Origin: Candidatus Hydrogenedentota bacterium
Lineage (GTDB): Bacteria > Hydrogenedentota > Hydrogenedentia > Hydrogenedentales > SLHB01
NCBI GenBank assembly: GCA_013359265.1
Contig: JABWCD010000030.1
Span: 103,220 to 167,219 of the forward strand
Length of the DNA stretch: 64,000 nucleotides
Direction of reading: 5' to 3'
Shown: positions 35,316 through 43,983 of the stretch, one piece after another
Numbering within the stretch: position 1 is the stretch's first letter
How the letters are laid out: each line of letters begins with the position of its first letter
Program-made: the position numbers and the translations under genes
The notes under the pieces: generated by a model
Databases searched by the model: none
Seen by the model: only the letters and a program-made list of their open reading frames with translations
Told to the model about the DNA's origin: nothing

Positions 35316-35486
35316 CCCTAAAAACGGCAGTTGAACGGGACTGACACCGTCTTTCGCGTAGGCCTTGCGAAGCGAAACACGGTGTCTGTCCCTCACCGAG
35401 ACGGCGACGGTCGCGTTTCTCGCATCACCTTGTAACCCGTAACGTTATCCACAGGTTGGTGGTTCAACTGCCGTTTTCAGGTTAAC
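35311..35486. repeat. MITE/REP-like inverted-repeat element between convergent genes
   Basis: The outer arms are GTTAACC plus AAAACGGCAGTTGAAC (35311-35317, 35321-35336), mirrored by GTTCAACTGCCGTTTT and GGTTAAC (35462-35477, 35480-35486). An inner REP-like hairpin pairs GGGACTGACACCGT (35337-35350) with ACGGTGTCTGTCCC (35379-35392), extended by TTTCGC/GCGAAA. A perfect DnaA-box sequence TTATCCACA lies at 35445-35453. Both flanking genes end inside the outer arms. No transposase is present. Confidence 0.75.
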
Positions 35487-36933
35487 CGCCGACCAGTCGC
35501 CGTCGAATCCTGCGCAGCGCCTCTGAACGTTCGGACGGTCGAAACACGGTGACCGCGCACACCGCGGCAAAAGCTACGACAAGAGCGACTCGCGCGATGA
35601 GGCTCGGCGCGATGCTCCACGTGAGCGCCACGGACGCCGCGTACAAGGCGGCGATGGTGATTCCGAGAAGACACGCCAACTTGCCCCACGCGTGCGGAAC
35701 CGGGTAGCACCGTTGCGTGAACCAAAATGTGAGCGCGAGCTCGACCGCGTAGGCGAGTACGGTTGCTTCCGCGGCGCCTATTCCGCCGCGTGTACGAATC
35801 AGAAGGACGCTCAGCACGATTTTGGCAATGCCCGCGGCGCCGACGATGACGGATGCGAGCACAGTGCGGTGCACAATCGACAGGCTGGTCATGACCATGA
35901 GCGCGGCGCCGTCGCACGCGAACGACAGCGCGAGCCAGTGCACGTAAGCCGTCGCGCCACCGTAGTTCTCTTGCGGCGCGAGCACCCAGAGGATCTCGTT
36001 TGACGCGGCGGTAATGACGACGGTGATCGCGGCCATACCCGCGAGCAGCATCCGGAGAATGTCCGCGAAGCGTTCGGGAGCTTCGGGTTCGTTGGCGAGT
36101 CGGTATGCGTAGGGCGGGTACGCGGTTTGGATCGCCTGGCTGACGATGACGACCATCAATCCAATTTTTGCGGCGACGCCGTATACCGCGAGTTCTTCTT
36201 TCGTCACCCATGCGTTTAGAAAATAGCGATCGGAAACCGTCAGCAGCGCGCCCCCGATGCCCATGGGGATCAACGGCAGGCCGAAGCGCAGCATGGGACG
36301 CAGCATGGCCCATCGCACGACGGGCCGGTACCAACGGGCGTTTGCGAACACGCCAACCAGTGTCAGCGAGGCAAGCCCGCAGATGTCGCCGAGGATCACG
36401 CCGGTCAGGCCCCACTTCATCCAGAAGAGGAATATGGCAATCGCACAGGGACCGACAACGGCGCGAACGAGGTTGATTGCCATGAATTGCAGGCTGCGTT
36501 CGCGCGCGCGAAGCCATGCGAGCGGAAGATTGCTCAACACCGTAAATGCGGCGTCCACCGCGACCAGCGCAAACAGCATGGCCTTATCGCCCGCGCCAAA
36601 CACGAGCATCGACATTTGTTCTTGGAACGCGAAGGCCAGCCCGCACAAGACGGCGCACCACGCGGTAAGAAACGTTACAGTCGTGCCAAAGAGGTCCTTC
36701 AGGTCCATGTCTTCGTGCATGTGGCAGAACCGGACCAGGGCGGGGTTGAGTCCGAGATCGAGGAGCACCGTCATGAAGATGATCGTGGTCGTGGCCAACT
36801 CGAAGTCGGCGTATTCCCCCATCGTGAGCGTGCGTGTGTACAGCGCGATCAGCGCGAGCGTGACGCCGCGGTTGATGACGATGCCGATGCCGTAAATAGC
36901 GGCGTTCGAGAGGGTGCGGGCCGCGCCGGTCAT
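35482..36933 (-). CDS. polysaccharide flippase, Wzx/MATE-like family
   Basis: A 483-residue polytopic membrane protein with about 12-14 hydrophobic helices. The N-terminus (LSNAAIYGIGIVINRGVTLALIALYTRTLTMGEYADFEL) is the usual start of Wzx-type O-antigen flippases. Internal helices carry GLPLIPMGIGGALLTVSDRYFLN, also typical. It would move undecaprenyl-linked oligosaccharide units across the inner membrane. ATG 36933 gives the canonical N-terminus. The long upstream extension of the frame looks unrelated. Its stop is in the right arm of the inverted repeat. Confidence 0.88.
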   Translation of the reverse strand: MTGAARTLSNAAIYGIGIVINRGVTLALIALYTRTLTMGEYADFELATTTIIFMTVLLDLGLNPALVRFCHMHEDMDLKDLFGTTVTFLTAWCAVLCGLAFAFQEQMSMLVFGAGDKAMLFALVAVDAAFTVLSNLPLAWLRARERSLQFMAINLVRAVVGPCAIAIFLFWMKWGLTGVILGDICGLASLTLVGVFANARWYRPVVRWAMLRPMLRFGLPLIPMGIGGALLTVSDRYFLNAWVTKEELAVYGVAAKIGLMVVIVSQAIQTAYPPYAYRLANEPEAPERFADILRMLLAGMAAITVVITAASNEILWVLAPQENYGGATAYVHWLALSFACDGAALMVMTSLSIVHRTVLASVIVGAAGIAKIVLSVLLIRTRGGIGAAEATVLAYAVELALTFWFTQRCYPVPHAWGKLACLLGITIAALYAASVALTWSIAPSLIARVALVVAFAAVCAVTVFRPSERSEALRRIRRRLVGG

Positions 36934-37097
36934 GCGGCGTTTTCGCGCGAAGCGCCGTGGAGTGCGGTGCGGCAGGACCGCCCTTCCGTTGTTGCCGTTG
37001 CCGTCGCCGCAAGTTCGCTCGAGCGTGCGCCCGCGTTGACCCCCCGCAAATGCGGGCCATATACTCTGCGCGAACACAATCCATCAGGACGCTTCAC

Positions 37098-38138
37098 GTG
37101 CACCGTGGCCACATTCCGTCGATTTTCGCGAGTCTCCTGCGCGTGACACTTGCCGCGGGCGCTGCAATTGCCGTTCACGCGCAGCCCCCCACTCTCCCAC
37201 TCCCGCGCGTATTCATTCCGGCGCCGCCGTCGCTGGCTCTACAGCCGGACGCACCGCTATCGCCGTTGCGTTTGCTTGGGTTCGGCGTGAATACGCAGGA
37301 CGGCGACGCGCCGATAGACCCAATTACGTTCGCGGAAGATGTGAAACTCGAGATCACGTTGCATTGGGTCCCGCTTGGTAAGGTGCCCGCCGGTACGAAC
37401 GTGTTGTTGCGCTTCTCGGGGGGCGGTCCGGACTTGGAGCGCGAGTATAGCGTCGAACTGACGGAGCGGCAAGTTGGCGTTGTGTCGCGGCAACGCGTGA
37501 CGTTTCCGTACGAGGGCCTGCGATACAGCGGCAATGCGACGCTGACCATCGCGACCCGCGATGCGGGTTCGAGGGACTACGTACAGTTCGTCGGCCCGGT
37601 CCGCGTGCTGCCGCGCGGGTTCCCCTCGCGCATTCAGGAACAAGCGCTAAGGAAGACGTTCGGGGAGCATGTCCGCCCGCTGATTATGTCCCTGTGCCGC
37701 CTGGGGCCTGGCGCGACGCTGCGAATTCCGTTTACGGGGCCCGTCGGCGCAATCGATCGCGTTGCTATTGTGTCGGCCACGGGCTACGAAGGCGAGCCAA
37801 TACAGGGTGCTCGCGTGTGCGCCGTGCGCGCGCTGAATGAAAAGGGCGAAGCGATCGCGACCGGGTACGTCGAGCAGGGCGTCACGACCGCGAAATCGGA
37901 CTACGATTACTATCCAACCGGCGCATTGAAGGCGACGCGCATCGCGCCATTCGAGTCGACGCCCGCACCCGAGCCGAACCTTTCGGGAGAGCCGTATGAA
38001 CTCCATACCTACGCCGCAACGATTCCGATGAAGACCGATGTGCCGCCCGCGGCAATCGAGATCGAGTACCTGCTCGATGACTTCGTTATCGACATTAAGG
38101 CATTGGCATTGGTCCCCGCGCAGGCGCCGCGCAAATGA
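37098..38138 (+). CDS. exported protein paired with an O-antigen ligase (paralogue of the protein at 41737-42801)
   Basis: About 346 residues if read from GTG 37098, which has AGGA upstream and gives a signal peptide (HIPSIFASLLRVTLAAGAAIAVHA). The mature chain begins with a Pro-rich segment, then LLGFGVNTQDGDAPIDP and beta-rich sequence. A middle block IDRVAIVSATGYEGEPIQGARVCAV with VTTAKSDYDYYPTG and the C-terminal EIEYLLDDFVIDIKALALVP are shared with the protein at 41737-42801. No known domain is recognised. It is coupled by ATGA to the ligase at 38135, so it probably helps polymerisation or ligation from the periplasmic side. Confidence 0.68.
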   Translation: MHRGHIPSIFASLLRVTLAAGAAIAVHAQPPTLPLPRVFIPAPPSLALQPDAPLSPLRLLGFGVNTQDGDAPIDPITFAEDVKLEITLHWVPLGKVPAGTNVLLRFSGGGPDLEREYSVELTERQVGVVSRQRVTFPYEGLRYSGNATLTIATRDAGSRDYVQFVGPVRVLPRGFPSRIQEQALRKTFGEHVRPLIMSLCRLGPGATLRIPFTGPVGAIDRVAIVSATGYEGEPIQGARVCAVRALNEKGEAIATGYVEQGVTTAKSDYDYYPTGALKATRIAPFESTPAPEPNLSGEPYELHTYAATIPMKTDVPPAAIEIEYLLDDFVIDIKALALVPAQAPRK

Positions 38139-40285
38139 GGGACGAGAATCTACGCGTCACGCAGGCAGGGTTCCGCATACAGGAATGCTTGTTGCACGTA
38201 ATCGTGCTTTCGCTGCCGTGGGAACTGTTCCAACGGATTCCGTACACGAACGTCACGTTGACGAAGGCCGCATCGGTGTTGTTCATCCTTTGCTCCTTCG
38301 TGCGATGTAGACCTCTCGAAGGCAAGTGGGCCTTTAGAAAACTGGGCGTGGAACTCCCTGTGCTTGCTTTCGCGGCGGCGTGCGGGCTGTCGATAATTGG
38401 CTCCCTCGATCGCGAGGCGACCACGCGCCTGTTAATCATGTATCTGAGTTATCTTGTACTTTTTTACGCAGTCGCAGCGCATGTGAGGACTGCCGCGCAC
38501 GCGCGACGTTTGATGATGGTGTTCGCGGTTTCGTGCGGTGCTGTGGGCCTGCTCGCGGTTGCGTGTCGCGTCGGCCTGCTCTATCCGACGTTGGTGGCGA
38601 CCTCGGTGCCGCTTGGCGTGCGCGCGACGCCGGATATGTGGGACGCGGTCGCGACGCGCATGGCGCCCGCGGGGGAAGATTTCAATCAAAGCGTGCTCTC
38701 GCCGTTGCTCGCATTTGTCGCGTGCGCGTTTGTGCTGTTCGACCAATCGTCGTCGAAACGTGTTGCGCGAATCATGGCGCTTGCGCTATTCGGCTCGTTC
38801 GCCGCGATAGTTGTCGCGATCTCGCGGACGTCTATTGCGATTTGCGTAGCGGCCGTCGTGCTGCTTGTTGGGGCGTCGCTCCTGCGGCGCGAATCGCGAA
38901 AGAAGACGTTATGGTTTGCCGTGCCGTTTGTGGCCGTGTTGCTCGCCGGGGCGATCGTCGCCACGCCACGATTGTCCGAGCGGTTCAGCCTGCTGACGGG
39001 CGAACGCGATCCTTCGCTCGAGGGTCGCATCGTCGCGTACCGCGCCGCGCTCTCGCTGGCGCCCAATCATCTCATTCTCGGCGCCGGGCTCGGCGCCGAG
39101 AATGAGGCGATTGCCGCATCACCCTATGCGGCGCAGACGAAAGGCATGGGCATTCACAATCTTCCGCTCAAGTTTCTGCTCGAACTCGGAATCGCGGGCC
39201 TGATCGCGTATTTGTGGCTTTGGTACGCGATCGCGCGGCGGTTGCTTCTGCGAACTACGGACGAGTTACAGGAACTGTGGCTGCACCGGCGCCAGTTTCT
39301 CGGTATCGCCACGACGGTCTTTCTTATAACCATGCTCATGCCGTTCGCTGCGTTATCGCTGTACCCGGTGATGTTGGCGCTGGCGCTCGGCCCACTGGCG
39401 ATGCGAGGCGGACCGGAGGAGTTGCCCGCGAAACCGGTTTGGTTGGCGGCTGGAGTGTTGATAATGGCCAGCGTGGTCACGGCAAACCTGGTCAATTACC
39501 AACAACTCACTGGGGATGCGGAGCAGTGGTGTGACGGTCTGCACCGCGGCGCGCAAGCTGAACGAGAGGGACGTTATGTGGACGCCGCGGCGCACTATGC
39601 CTCCGCGAAAAAATACGATGGGAGCGCGCAGCGCGAATCGCTTTGGAGACGGGCTGCCGCCGTTTTTGATTACCCGTTTATCCGCGATGAAATGGGACTG
39701 CTCCGCGATCCGAACAGGTTGTCGCTGGTGTGCTCGTTTGGCCTGGGTCGCGCGAAGCTCCTGGCGAACGATTCGCGCGCGGCGGCCGTGGAACTACAGT
39801 ACGTGTATATGGCCGATCCGAACTTTACCGAATCGTGCAACGTTCTCGCGGACGCGCTGTGGAGTTTGGGCAGTTTTGCCGATTCTGTTCGGACCTATGC
39901 GTGGGCGAGGACAATCGCCGAGCGCACGGAACCGATGCGGCCCATAGTGGACGCGGAGAACGCGCGAATCGAGACCTTGATGTCCAGCAGCGCCACAGAC
40001 GATCGATTGTTCGCGGCGCGGCTGTTGCGCCGAATCGGCCGGTGGGACGAGGCGAGGGCGATCTATTCCGAAGTGATCGTTTGGGAGCCGGCAAATGCGG
40101 AAGCGCTATATCACTTGGGGATCGCCGCCGAAATCGATGGTAACACACTGGCTGCGACGGAGTTCTACGACAAGGCAGTGCAGTCCGCTCCAGACCAGGT
40201 TGGCGCGGCGATGCGGCTTGAATTGCTTGCGAAATCTCCGGACATCGCGGCAACACATCCGCCTACTGGCGGATTTCTTCCGTGA
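38135..40285 (+). CDS. O-antigen ligase/polymerase (Wzy_C family) with C-terminal TPR region
   Basis: A 716-residue membrane protein. About twelve hydrophobic helices cover residues 15-450. The diagnostic Wzy_C loop is HLILGAGLGAENEAI followed by GMGIHNLPLKFLLELGIAG, with its conserved His. The C-terminal 230 residues are soluble and TPR-like (GLHRGAQAEREGRYVDAAAHYASAKK, AEALYHLGIAAEIDGNTLAATEFYDKAV). It overlaps the upstream partner gene by ATGA. A perfect 16-bp inverted repeat lies in its coding sequence at 39071-39106. It either polymerises or ligates lipid-linked glycan in the periplasm. Confidence 0.87.
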   Translation: MRDENLRVTQAGFRIQECLLHVIVLSLPWELFQRIPYTNVTLTKAASVLFILCSFVRCRPLEGKWAFRKLGVELPVLAFAAACGLSIIGSLDREATTRLLIMYLSYLVLFYAVAAHVRTAAHARRLMMVFAVSCGAVGLLAVACRVGLLYPTLVATSVPLGVRATPDMWDAVATRMAPAGEDFNQSVLSPLLAFVACAFVLFDQSSSKRVARIMALALFGSFAAIVVAISRTSIAICVAAVVLLVGASLLRRESRKKTLWFAVPFVAVLLAGAIVATPRLSERFSLLTGERDPSLEGRIVAYRAALSLAPNHLILGAGLGAENEAIAASPYAAQTKGMGIHNLPLKFLLELGIAGLIAYLWLWYAIARRLLLRTTDELQELWLHRRQFLGIATTVFLITMLMPFAALSLYPVMLALALGPLAMRGGPEELPAKPVWLAAGVLIMASVVTANLVNYQQLTGDAEQWCDGLHRGAQAEREGRYVDAAAHYASAKKYDGSAQRESLWRRAAAVFDYPFIRDEMGLLRDPNRLSLVCSFGLGRAKLLANDSRAAAVELQYVYMADPNFTESCNVLADALWSLGSFADSVRTYAWARTIAERTEPMRPIVDAENARIETLMSSSATDDRLFAARLLRRIGRWDEARAIYSEVIVWEPANAEALYHLGIAAEIDGNTLAATEFYDKAVQSAPDQVGAAMRLELLAKSPDIAATHPPTGGFLP
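39071..39106 (+). repeat. 16-bp perfect inverted repeat inside the O-antigen ligase gene
   Basis: The arms CTCATTCTCGGCGCCG (39071-39086) and CGGCGCCGAGAATGAG (39091-39106) are separated by GGCT. They encode the conserved ILGAGLGAEN loop, so the palindrome may be partly forced by the Gly-Ala-Gly-Leu-Gly-Ala coding. Confidence 0.8.
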
Positions 40286-40294
40286 TTAACCGCG

Positions 40295-41740
40295 TCATTC
40301 GGCGGCGGACTTTGCGTCACTGTCACGGAGATATCGAATAATAAGGCCCATGCTCAGATAGAGCGTGGCGATACCCGCGGGTGTGTTGGGTTCGAGAAGG
40401 TGCATGACGAAACAGCTTGCGTAACCGACGTACAACCCGATGACGATTGACTGGTGACGCGCGAGTACAGATTGCAGCCGCCGGAACACATACAGGTTGA
40501 ACGCGATGTGAATTCCGAGTACGAGGAGGATGGCGGCCAGCCCGCCGCGATAGAGCACTTCGAGCAGGAAATTGTGTGTCGTGCCGGTTGCGCCGAGCAG
40601 GTACCCGGCGCTGCTCCGCATGTAGAACCAGAGCTGATGGCCAAGGCCCGCGCCGAGTATGGGATGATCGCGGTAGGTCTCGAGCGCCGCGATCCACGTG
40701 TAGTAGCGCTGGTCGTCGGCGGGGTTGAACTCCTGGAAGCGCTCGTAGGTGCGCTGCAGTTGGGCCTGAACTTCCTCGGGAAACAACACGCTGAGCAGCG
40801 CCGCGCCGGCGACGGCGAGACACGCGAGAACGAACGCCGCCTTGAACGGCCCGGCGAACGGTTCGCGGCGCACCCAGGTCAGCAGCAACATGGCCGCGAC
40901 CGGCGCAGCAGCCGCCATGAGAATGCCGAGCCGCCAGCCGCTGATGACAAGCATAACAAACGCAACCCCCGCGCAGCCGACCGCGAACGCCTTGAATGCG
41001 AGACTCGCGCGCGAGCGCAGCACGACCGCGAAATAGGCGAGGCCCGCCGCGAACGGCACAAGTTCCGTCGACGACAGATAACGCGGATCGAACTCGAGCA
41101 GGGTGTACGACTCGGGCATCCACGATTCGCCGAGCGCAAAGCGGCGCAAACCGACAAGGGCCGTCGCGCCGATTGCGAATATAAGCGCGTACTGCACGGC
41201 GTTGAGGTGCGGCGCGCGGAGCGGAAGCAGCAGCGGAAGGAGCAGCGCGAGCGGATAGTAGAACTGCTGACGGTAATCGCCCAAAACGTCGCGCATGAAA
41301 TGACCGTTCGACAGGCCGATCAACGCGGCGACGAGCCCGTAGGCAGCGAGCGTCACGGTGGCCGCCATGATCCGCCGCTCCGTTTGGGGCCGATGGACCA
41401 GGTATGGCTTCTTCAGTACGGAGGCCATGCATTCGTTGCATATCCACGCCGCGAAGAACGCGGCGAGCACGTCCGCGCCATACACACGAATTCCGCCGAC
41501 GGAGATCGGGTTTTCGGAGGCGACCGCCGCGAGTCCAAATACCAGGACGAAGTAGGCGATCACGCCCCACGACGAGAGCGGCACAAACGCGGCGAAGGCC
41601 GCCAGTCCGAGCACGACCCAGAAAATGGCCGTACTCGTGAGCGCGCCAACGACGGCGAGAATCAGCAGCGCTGGGATAATTCGGTCCAGTGACCGGAAGA
41701 ACTTCTCCGTTTCGGGGGATTCGGTGGCGGAAGTGCTCAT
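40295..41740 (-). CDS. O-antigen ligase/polymerase (Wzy_C family), second copy
   Basis: A 481-residue polytopic membrane protein with about 11-12 hydrophobic segments. The diagnostic loop HPILGAGLGHQLWFYMRSS is followed by TGTTHNFLLEVLYRGGLAAI, matching Wzy_C. It has no TPR tail, unlike the 716-residue ligase. The start ATG overlaps the stop of the upstream exported partner gene (ATGA on the minus strand at 41737-41740). It faces the other ligase tail-to-tail with nine bases between stops. Confidence 0.87.
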   Translation of the reverse strand: MSTSATESPETEKFFRSLDRIIPALLILAVVGALTSTAIFWVVLGLAAFAAFVPLSSWGVIAYFVLVFGLAAVASENPISVGGIRVYGADVLAAFFAAWICNECMASVLKKPYLVHRPQTERRIMAATVTLAAYGLVAALIGLSNGHFMRDVLGDYRQQFYYPLALLLPLLLPLRAPHLNAVQYALIFAIGATALVGLRRFALGESWMPESYTLLEFDPRYLSSTELVPFAAGLAYFAVVLRSRASLAFKAFAVGCAGVAFVMLVISGWRLGILMAAAAPVAAMLLLTWVRREPFAGPFKAAFVLACLAVAGAALLSVLFPEEVQAQLQRTYERFQEFNPADDQRYYTWIAALETYRDHPILGAGLGHQLWFYMRSSAGYLLGATGTTHNFLLEVLYRGGLAAILLVLGIHIAFNLYVFRRLQSVLARHQSIVIGLYVGYASCFVMHLLEPNTPAGIATLYLSMGLIIRYLRDSDAKSAAE

Positions 41741-42801
41741 GGCGCGGCGCGTGGCACGAGGACGATGTCAAAAACATCGAAGAAATAGTCGCTTGAGGAC
41801 GCAAACGTAACCGCGTCGATCGGCAACGATTCGGGCGTTACGTCCAGCCACCCGATATACATGTGCCGTTTGAACGGACTGCCGTTCTTGTCGGGGTAGT
41901 CCGCATCGATCGACTCGACGATTGCGACCTTCTTGTGTTCCTGCTGATCGGGAGGATAGTAGTCGATGTCGGTGCGCGCGGTGTCGACGCCGCTCCGCAT
42001 CGTCCATCGTTGAATCTCGGTTTCGCCGCGACGCGCGGTGACGTTACACACGGGCTTTTCCTGCGCGATGGGCCCAAAAGAGAACGCCGAGATGACGGCG
42101 ATACGCCCGACGCGATCGCGCCACGCTTCGGGAATCGCCACCGGATGCGTGGCGCCCGCGCCCAGACGAAACGATACGTCGAGCGCGGCGTATCCCGCGC
42201 TGAACAGCGCGTCGAAGCGCGAGCGCGACGCGCGCCCCGGTTGCACGCGCGGTTGCAGCAGGATCGGCACGGACTGTAACGGCGCATATGCGAACCCGCC
42301 GGCTGCCAGCGATGTGCTGTTTATCACGAGGTCCAGCCGCCCACTGATGTCCTGCGAGAGGTCCGGCAAATCGAGTGTGTGCTCGACACGGTGCACGGTA
42401 CCGCGTTCCCACGCTGCCTGGCCCGGCTCGGGCCCTGCGGTTAGTTCCAGCGTGCGCGTCAGGCGCCCGCGAATGGCGAGGAACTGGAGCGCCAACGCGA
42501 GCCGCGAGTCAACCTTGGCATTTGCGCACCAATACGTCACAAGCTTCGCCGGCTTCTCGCCATCCAATTCGGGCGTTTGGATCAGGACCTTGCCGTCTTG
42601 GACGACATCCACACCCAGCAGCCGGATGGATTGGGCGGACTCGGTCGAATTCGGTGGCGGTGGCAGAAACGGCGCGCGGAACGACGGCGTCGCGTCCGCC
42701 AACGTTACAGCGTCCGGCGCAGCCACGGCGCCCTGCGGCTGGGCCGCGGCGCGCAAGGCCGCGAACGCAATGGCAATCAGGGTTAGGTATGGTTTTGACA
42801 T
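41737..42801 (-). CDS. exported protein paired with the second O-antigen ligase (paralogue of 37098-38138)
   Basis: A 354-residue exported protein (signal KPYLTLIAIAFAALRAAA). Shared features with its paralogue include a Pro-rich start with SIRLLGVDVVQDG, a middle VGRIAVISAFSFGPIAQEKPVCNV block, GVDTARTDIDYYPPDQQEHKKVAIVESID, and a C-terminal FFDVFDIVLVP strand. No known domain is recognised. Coupling to a Wzy_C protein in both copies suggests an obligate accessory subunit. The region upstream (42802-43140) holds inverted repeats. Confidence 0.72.
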   Translation of the reverse strand: MSKPYLTLIAIAFAALRAAAQPQGAVAAPDAVTLADATPSFRAPFLPPPPNSTESAQSIRLLGVDVVQDGKVLIQTPELDGEKPAKLVTYWCANAKVDSRLALALQFLAIRGRLTRTLELTAGPEPGQAAWERGTVHRVEHTLDLPDLSQDISGRLDLVINSTSLAAGGFAYAPLQSVPILLQPRVQPGRASRSRFDALFSAGYAALDVSFRLGAGATHPVAIPEAWRDRVGRIAVISAFSFGPIAQEKPVCNVTARRGETEIQRWTMRSGVDTARTDIDYYPPDQQEHKKVAIVESIDADYPDKNGSPFKRHMYIGWLDVTPESLPIDAVTFASSSDYFFDVFDIVLVPRAAP

Positions 42802-43140
42802 GGTGTTTGGTTTGGATCACCGCGGTTTGCCCGCAGTTTCCGAAAGTCTACCGCAGCGCCTGCGAACGCTCAACTGGTTGAGCGCCCCTTCACGCCGGCC
42901 TATACTCGCCTGCGCCAGGTGTACCCCATGACCGATGACGTTCACGATAGCTTGGGTTTTTCACGCGAACAGCAACGACGTGTACTATCCGTTGGGTCAC
43001 ATGAAGCTCCATCGTTTCCCTTCTACACAGGCTGTTCGCGTGAAAAATCCTCTTGCCATGCGCTCAAGAGCTTACTCGTGAGCATTTCTCACCGCACGGA
43101 AGGATATTGCATCCGCTGCGGCGTCGTAGGGCGGTGAGAA
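42802..43140. other. intergenic region with nested inverted repeats upstream of the TPR gene
   Basis: A divergent promoter region of 339 bases. Repeat one: GGGTTTTTCACGCGAACAGC (42954-42973) pairs with GCTGTTCGCGTGAAAAATCC (43031-43050) with one mismatch. Repeat two: GCATTTCTCACCGC (43082-43095) pairs perfectly with GCGGTGAGAAATGC (43131-43144). A short open frame runs from ATG 42928 (AGGTG upstream) to TGA 43135-43137, ending three bases before the next start codon. Confidence 0.65.
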
Positions 43141-43144
43141 ATGC
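43082..43144 (+). promoter_or_regulatory. hairpin that would hide the ribosome site and start codon of the TPR gene
   Basis: The right arm GCGGTGAGAAATGC (43131-43144) contains the probable Shine-Dalgarno GGTGAG and the ATG at 43141. The left arm GCATTTCTCACCGC (43082-43095) is perfectly complementary. An mRNA folding this way would block initiation. Translation of the short upstream frame could open it, as its stop overlaps the same site. Confidence 0.5.
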
Positions 43145-43893
43145 GGGATAGCACGACCTTCCAATCGCCGGATCGCACGATTCGCCGCTGGACGTGGGTG
43201 CTGACCGTTCCCGCGGCGCTCGCTGTTCTCGTTGCGGCTTGGGGTTACGGGCGATTCGGCGGGACGTTCGTGGAAGGCCTCAGCGGCGCGCAGGGCGAGG
43301 TATTGGCGAAGCGCGCCAAAGCGCTCGCGGTGTCGAACGACACTATGATCGCACTTGCAACCTACAAGGTGGCGCTCGAGAAGCCATTTGACAACACGCA
43401 GCAGCGGCAGTGGGCGCGTCAGGAGTACGCAGCGCTGCTGCACGCATCCGGCCAATACGACGATGCGGCGTCGGTGCTGCAGGCGTGTCTCGTTGACTTT
43501 CCGGACGATTTGCAGACGTGGTCGTCCTTGAGCGGGGCGCTGGCGGCCGGGACACGATACGGGGAATTGGCTGCGACGGCGGAGCGTTGGTTCGCGACGG
43601 CGGATCGCCTGGGCGATTCGTCGCACCGCGCGCTCGCAAAGTACTACCTCGGGCTCGCCGCGGAGAAGCAAGGCGACGTGGACGCGGCGCTCGAGAGTTA
43701 CCTCGCCGGCGTCGCTATCGAGCCGGAGAGTTTGAACGCCTTTCATGCAGCAGTCCTCCTTCACACCAAGGGAGACAACGCGAAGGCGGTGGAACTTTTG
43801 GACGTCTACATTCCGCACGCGACGGATTGGCGGCTGGATGCCGCAAAAAAATTGCGCACGGAAGCCAGAACTCCCCTGCCTTCCGCGCCGTAA
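43141..43893 (+). CDS. membrane-anchored TPR protein
   Basis: A 250-residue protein with one N-terminal membrane helix (WTWVLTVPAALAVLVAAWGYG). TPR-like helical pairs follow from about residue 55 to 240: MIALATYKVALEKPF, EYAALLHASGQYDDAASVLQACLVDFPDD, LAKYYLGLAAEKQGDVDAALESYLAGVAIEP, LLHTKGDNAKAVELLDVYIP. Such proteins act as scaffolds in polysaccharide export complexes. It is the first gene of the run leading to the Wbp enzymes. Its start codon may be controlled by an upstream hairpin. Confidence 0.78.
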   Translation: MRDSTTFQSPDRTIRRWTWVLTVPAALAVLVAAWGYGRFGGTFVEGLSGAQGEVLAKRAKALAVSNDTMIALATYKVALEKPFDNTQQRQWARQEYAALLHASGQYDDAASVLQACLVDFPDDLQTWSSLSGALAAGTRYGELAATAERWFATADRLGDSSHRALAKYYLGLAAEKQGDVDAALESYLAGVAIEPESLNAFHAAVLLHTKGDNAKAVELLDVYIPHATDWRLDAAKKLRTEARTPLPSAP

Positions 43894-43983
43894 CCCATTC
43901 GGCAGCTTGATCGCATTGTTTACGGCAGGTATTCTACGCCCTTTCCGTCTGGGCAACGGATGCATCTTGGGAAGGGGCTTTGC

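Noticed and set aside
35445..35453. Perfect DnaA box suggesting a replication origin
   Set aside because: Only one box, no AT-rich unwinding region and no dnaA/dnaN nearby. It lies inside the inverted-repeat element.
40454..41692. A 412-residue plus-strand frame opposite the second O-antigen ligase
   Set aside because: Composition is Arg/Glu-rich antisense sequence, and the minus-strand frame has unmistakable Wzy_C motifs.
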